Origin: a bacterium
GTDB lineage: Bacteria; ARS69
Assembly: GCA_025774865.1 (NCBI GenBank)
Contig: JALGZO010000518.1
Span: 1 to 6,597 of the forward strand
DNA length: 6,597 nt
Reading direction: 5' to 3'
Shown here one piece after another: positions 5,698 to 6,597 of this stretch; the stretch's first letter is position 1, and each line of letters starts with the position of its first letter. The notes under the pieces are model-generated. The model was not told the origin of the DNA and made no database searches. It worked only from the letters and a program-made list of their open reading frames with translations. The position numbers and the translations under genes were made by a program.

Positions 5698-6282
5698 TCA
5701 GAACCCCACGCCGGCCCCCACGGTCACCTGCGGGTCCCAGTCTTCGTAGGGCGAGTTGCTATCCTGGAGCACGTCGACGAGCACCTCGACGAACGCCCAG
5801 GCCTTCCCTCCCAGCGGCTGGACGTAGCCTCCACCCAGGAACAGGAAGGGGACCCCCTCGCGCCCTGAGGGGAAGTCGTAGCTCATGTAGGCAAACTCCG
5901 CCTGGCCGTAGAGCTGCGGCACGAGTCGGTAACGCGAGAAGATGCTGCCGCCATAGTTGTGAGAGGTGAAATTGACTGCGCCGCGCTTGTCGTTGAAGTA
6001 CTCGTAACGCAGCCTTCCTCCGAGGGAGAACTTGGGGGTCAGCCGGTAGCCGACGATCGGCTCCACGCTGAACCTGGTGTAGTCGTTCCAGAAGTTGAAG
6101 CCGACCGCGCCACCCCAGTAAACGCGCGGTTTCGTCGGAGCGGTGGTCGAGGGCCGTGACGTTGAAGTGGTCGCGGCGGGTTCCACGCTGTCGGCCGGTG
6201 CGCTGGAATCGGTCTGGGCGCCCGCAGCTCCGGCGACGAGGAGCGCCGCGGCGGCAACCAGACCGGGGAAAGCGCGGTTCAT
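5698..6282 (-). CDS. Outer-membrane eight-strand beta-barrel protein with Ser/Thr/Pro-rich N-terminal linker
   Basis: The chosen start (6282-6280) gives 194 residues. An upstream in-frame ATG at 6297 overlaps the GGAGG at 6295-6291, which is the ribosome site for the downstream ATG, so the shorter form is real. Residues 1-22 (MNRAFPGLVAAAALLVAGAAGA, seen in two pieces around V9) are a signal peptide cleaved before QT. Residues 24-52 are a Ser/Thr/Ala/Pro linker. From about 53 alternating hydrophobic/polar strands follow: VYWGGAVGFNF, TRFSVEPIVGYRL, FSLGGRLRYEYF, HNYGGSIFSRYRL, LYGQAEFAYMSY, VPFLFLGGGYVQ, AWAFVEVLVDVLQ and QVTVGAGVGF. Eight strands and a terminal Phe fit an OmpA-like or OmpX/OmpW-size barrel inserted by the BAM machinery. 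No peptidoglycan-binding domain follows. Role could be structural, adhesive or minor transport; the sequence does not say. The linker is unusual for so small a barrel. Confidence 0.85.
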   Translation of the reverse strand: MNRAFPGLVAAAALLVAGAAGAQTDSSAPADSVEPAATTSTSRPSTTAPTKPRVYWGGAVGFNFWNDYTRFSVEPIVGYRLTPKFSLGGRLRYEYFNDKRGAVNFTSHNYGGSIFSRYRLVPQLYGQAEFAYMSYDFPSGREGVPFLFLGGGYVQPLGGKAWAFVEVLVDVLQDSNSPYEDWDPQVTVGAGVGF

Positions 6283-6405
6283 CACTGTTTCCTCCATTAT
6301 CTACAAGAGCCCCAAGAGACGGATCGTCGTGCGGAGGCGGATACTACCACGTGGACGGACTGGGTCGCCGAGTGTTGATTCAGTGCACCTGGCGAGTTCT
6401 GGAAG
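6283..6405. other. Intergenic gap upstream of the barrel gene
   Basis: This 123-base gap holds the barrel gene's ribosome site and a TATAC/GTAGTAT-like AT-richer spot around 6341-6347, but no pair of boxes with correct spacing that I would call a promoter, and no clear terminator hairpin for the upstream gene. Confidence 0.4.
6291..6295 (-). promoter_or_regulatory. Ribosome binding site that decides the barrel-protein start
   Basis: GGAGG on the minus strand, followed by 8 bases and the ATG at 6282. The alternative ATG at 6297 immediately overlaps this motif and has no comparable site of its own, so translation should begin at 6282. Confidence 0.8.
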
Positions 6406-6597
6406 TCAAGATCCGGTGTCTGAACCACCCTCGGGAGCCTCCGGCTGGTCGAACCACCACGACATGCAGATAAACGGCACGGGATAAGTGACCTTCACAC
6501 GGTATCCGCGGAATCCGTGGGGGTCCCATCCTGTCTTTTCGAAGGCGTGCTCCAGGAGCCGGGCGTGCGAGGGGATCTCTTTGAGTTCGGTGTTGCC
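6406..6597 (-). CDS. C-terminal part of an unidentified protein (N-terminus beyond window)
   Basis: On the minus strand an open frame enters at the window edge and ends in TGA (6408-6406), giving 63 residues. It is too short for a long-ORF list but reads like real protein: HARLLEHAFEKTGWDPHGF (11-29), GYRVKVTYPVPFICMSWWF (31-49), then a Pro/Glu/Gly/Ser tail (DQPEAPEGGSDTGS). The order 'L…A…W-x-P…G…V-x-V…P-V-P-F' weakly resembles the end of the TonB C-terminal domain, which would make it an energy-transducer-like or related periplasmic protein, but the aromatic WWF ending and tail do not fit well. It lies 123 bases upstream of the barrel gene on the same strand, so co-transcription is possible but not shown. 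I do not assign a function. Confidence 0.6.
   Translation of the reverse strand, partial: GNTELKEIPSHARLLEHAFEKTGWDPHGFRGYRVKVTYPVPFICMSWWFDQPEAPEGGSDTGS

Noticed and set aside
1-6597. CRISPR array, tRNA, rRNA, insertion sequence ends or toxin-antitoxin/defence genes
   Set aside because: No repeated spacer pattern, cloverleaf, transposase motif or terminal inverted repeats were seen on either strand.

Overview
The window is GC-rich bacterial chromosomal DNA carrying short, mostly secreted or membrane proteins around one large exported metallopeptidase. The best taxonomic hint is the peptidase: an M1 aminopeptidase-like enzyme whose tail is a FlgD-like Ig/sorting-type module with the 'APNRPNP…YDVGGRLVRTL…GMYFVRL' pattern. 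That tail is common in FCB-related candidate phyla known mainly from metagenomes (Eisenbacteria, Latescibacterota and Krumholzibacteriota-like lineages) and in Bacteroidota. A didermic organism is also supported by an eight-strand outer-membrane barrel protein ending in Phe. The lineage is an inference from recalled family features, not from a search.

Layout, left to right. (1) 1-1114, minus strand: a secreted protein of at least 371 residues, open to the window edge, ending in a cysteine-rich domain of a type recurrent in secreted proteins of planctomycetes and related bacteria. The + strand reading frame of similar length over the same bases is its shadow. (2) 1115-1617: a 503-base divergent intergenic region with a tandem 13-base repeat spaced 22 bp and a possible -10 element. 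(3) 1618-4338, plus strand: the 906-residue M1 peptidase with a glutamine-amidotransferase-like middle domain and the FlgD-like tail. (4) A strong hairpin at 4345-4384 between this gene and (5) a convergent dodecin gene at 4398-4613, minus strand, in which the usual flavin-stacking Trp is absent. (6) 4614-4761: a short divergent control region with a dyad next to the dodecin ribosome binding site. (7) 4762-5019, plus strand: the truncated 5' end of a fused MFS/spermidine-synthase-type membrane protein. (8) A hairpin at 5044-5062, then 5071-5538, minus strand: a 155-residue exported six-cysteine 'GFWKTH' domain protein. (9) 5698-6282, minus strand: an outer-membrane eight-strand beta-barrel protein. 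(10) 6406-6597, minus strand: the C-terminal 63 residues of an unidentified protein running off the right edge.

The genes do not form an obvious pathway. The strand changes (minus, plus, minus, plus, minus) and hairpins between convergent pairs suggest independent transcription units. The common theme is export: four of the seven loci start with a signal peptide and two of these are disulfide-rich. No RNA gene, CRISPR array, insertion sequence or defence system was seen. The most unusual points are the peptidase domain fusion, the dodecin without its key Trp, the clean truncation of the spermidine-synthase-like gene, and the unexplained cysteine-rich secreted proteins.
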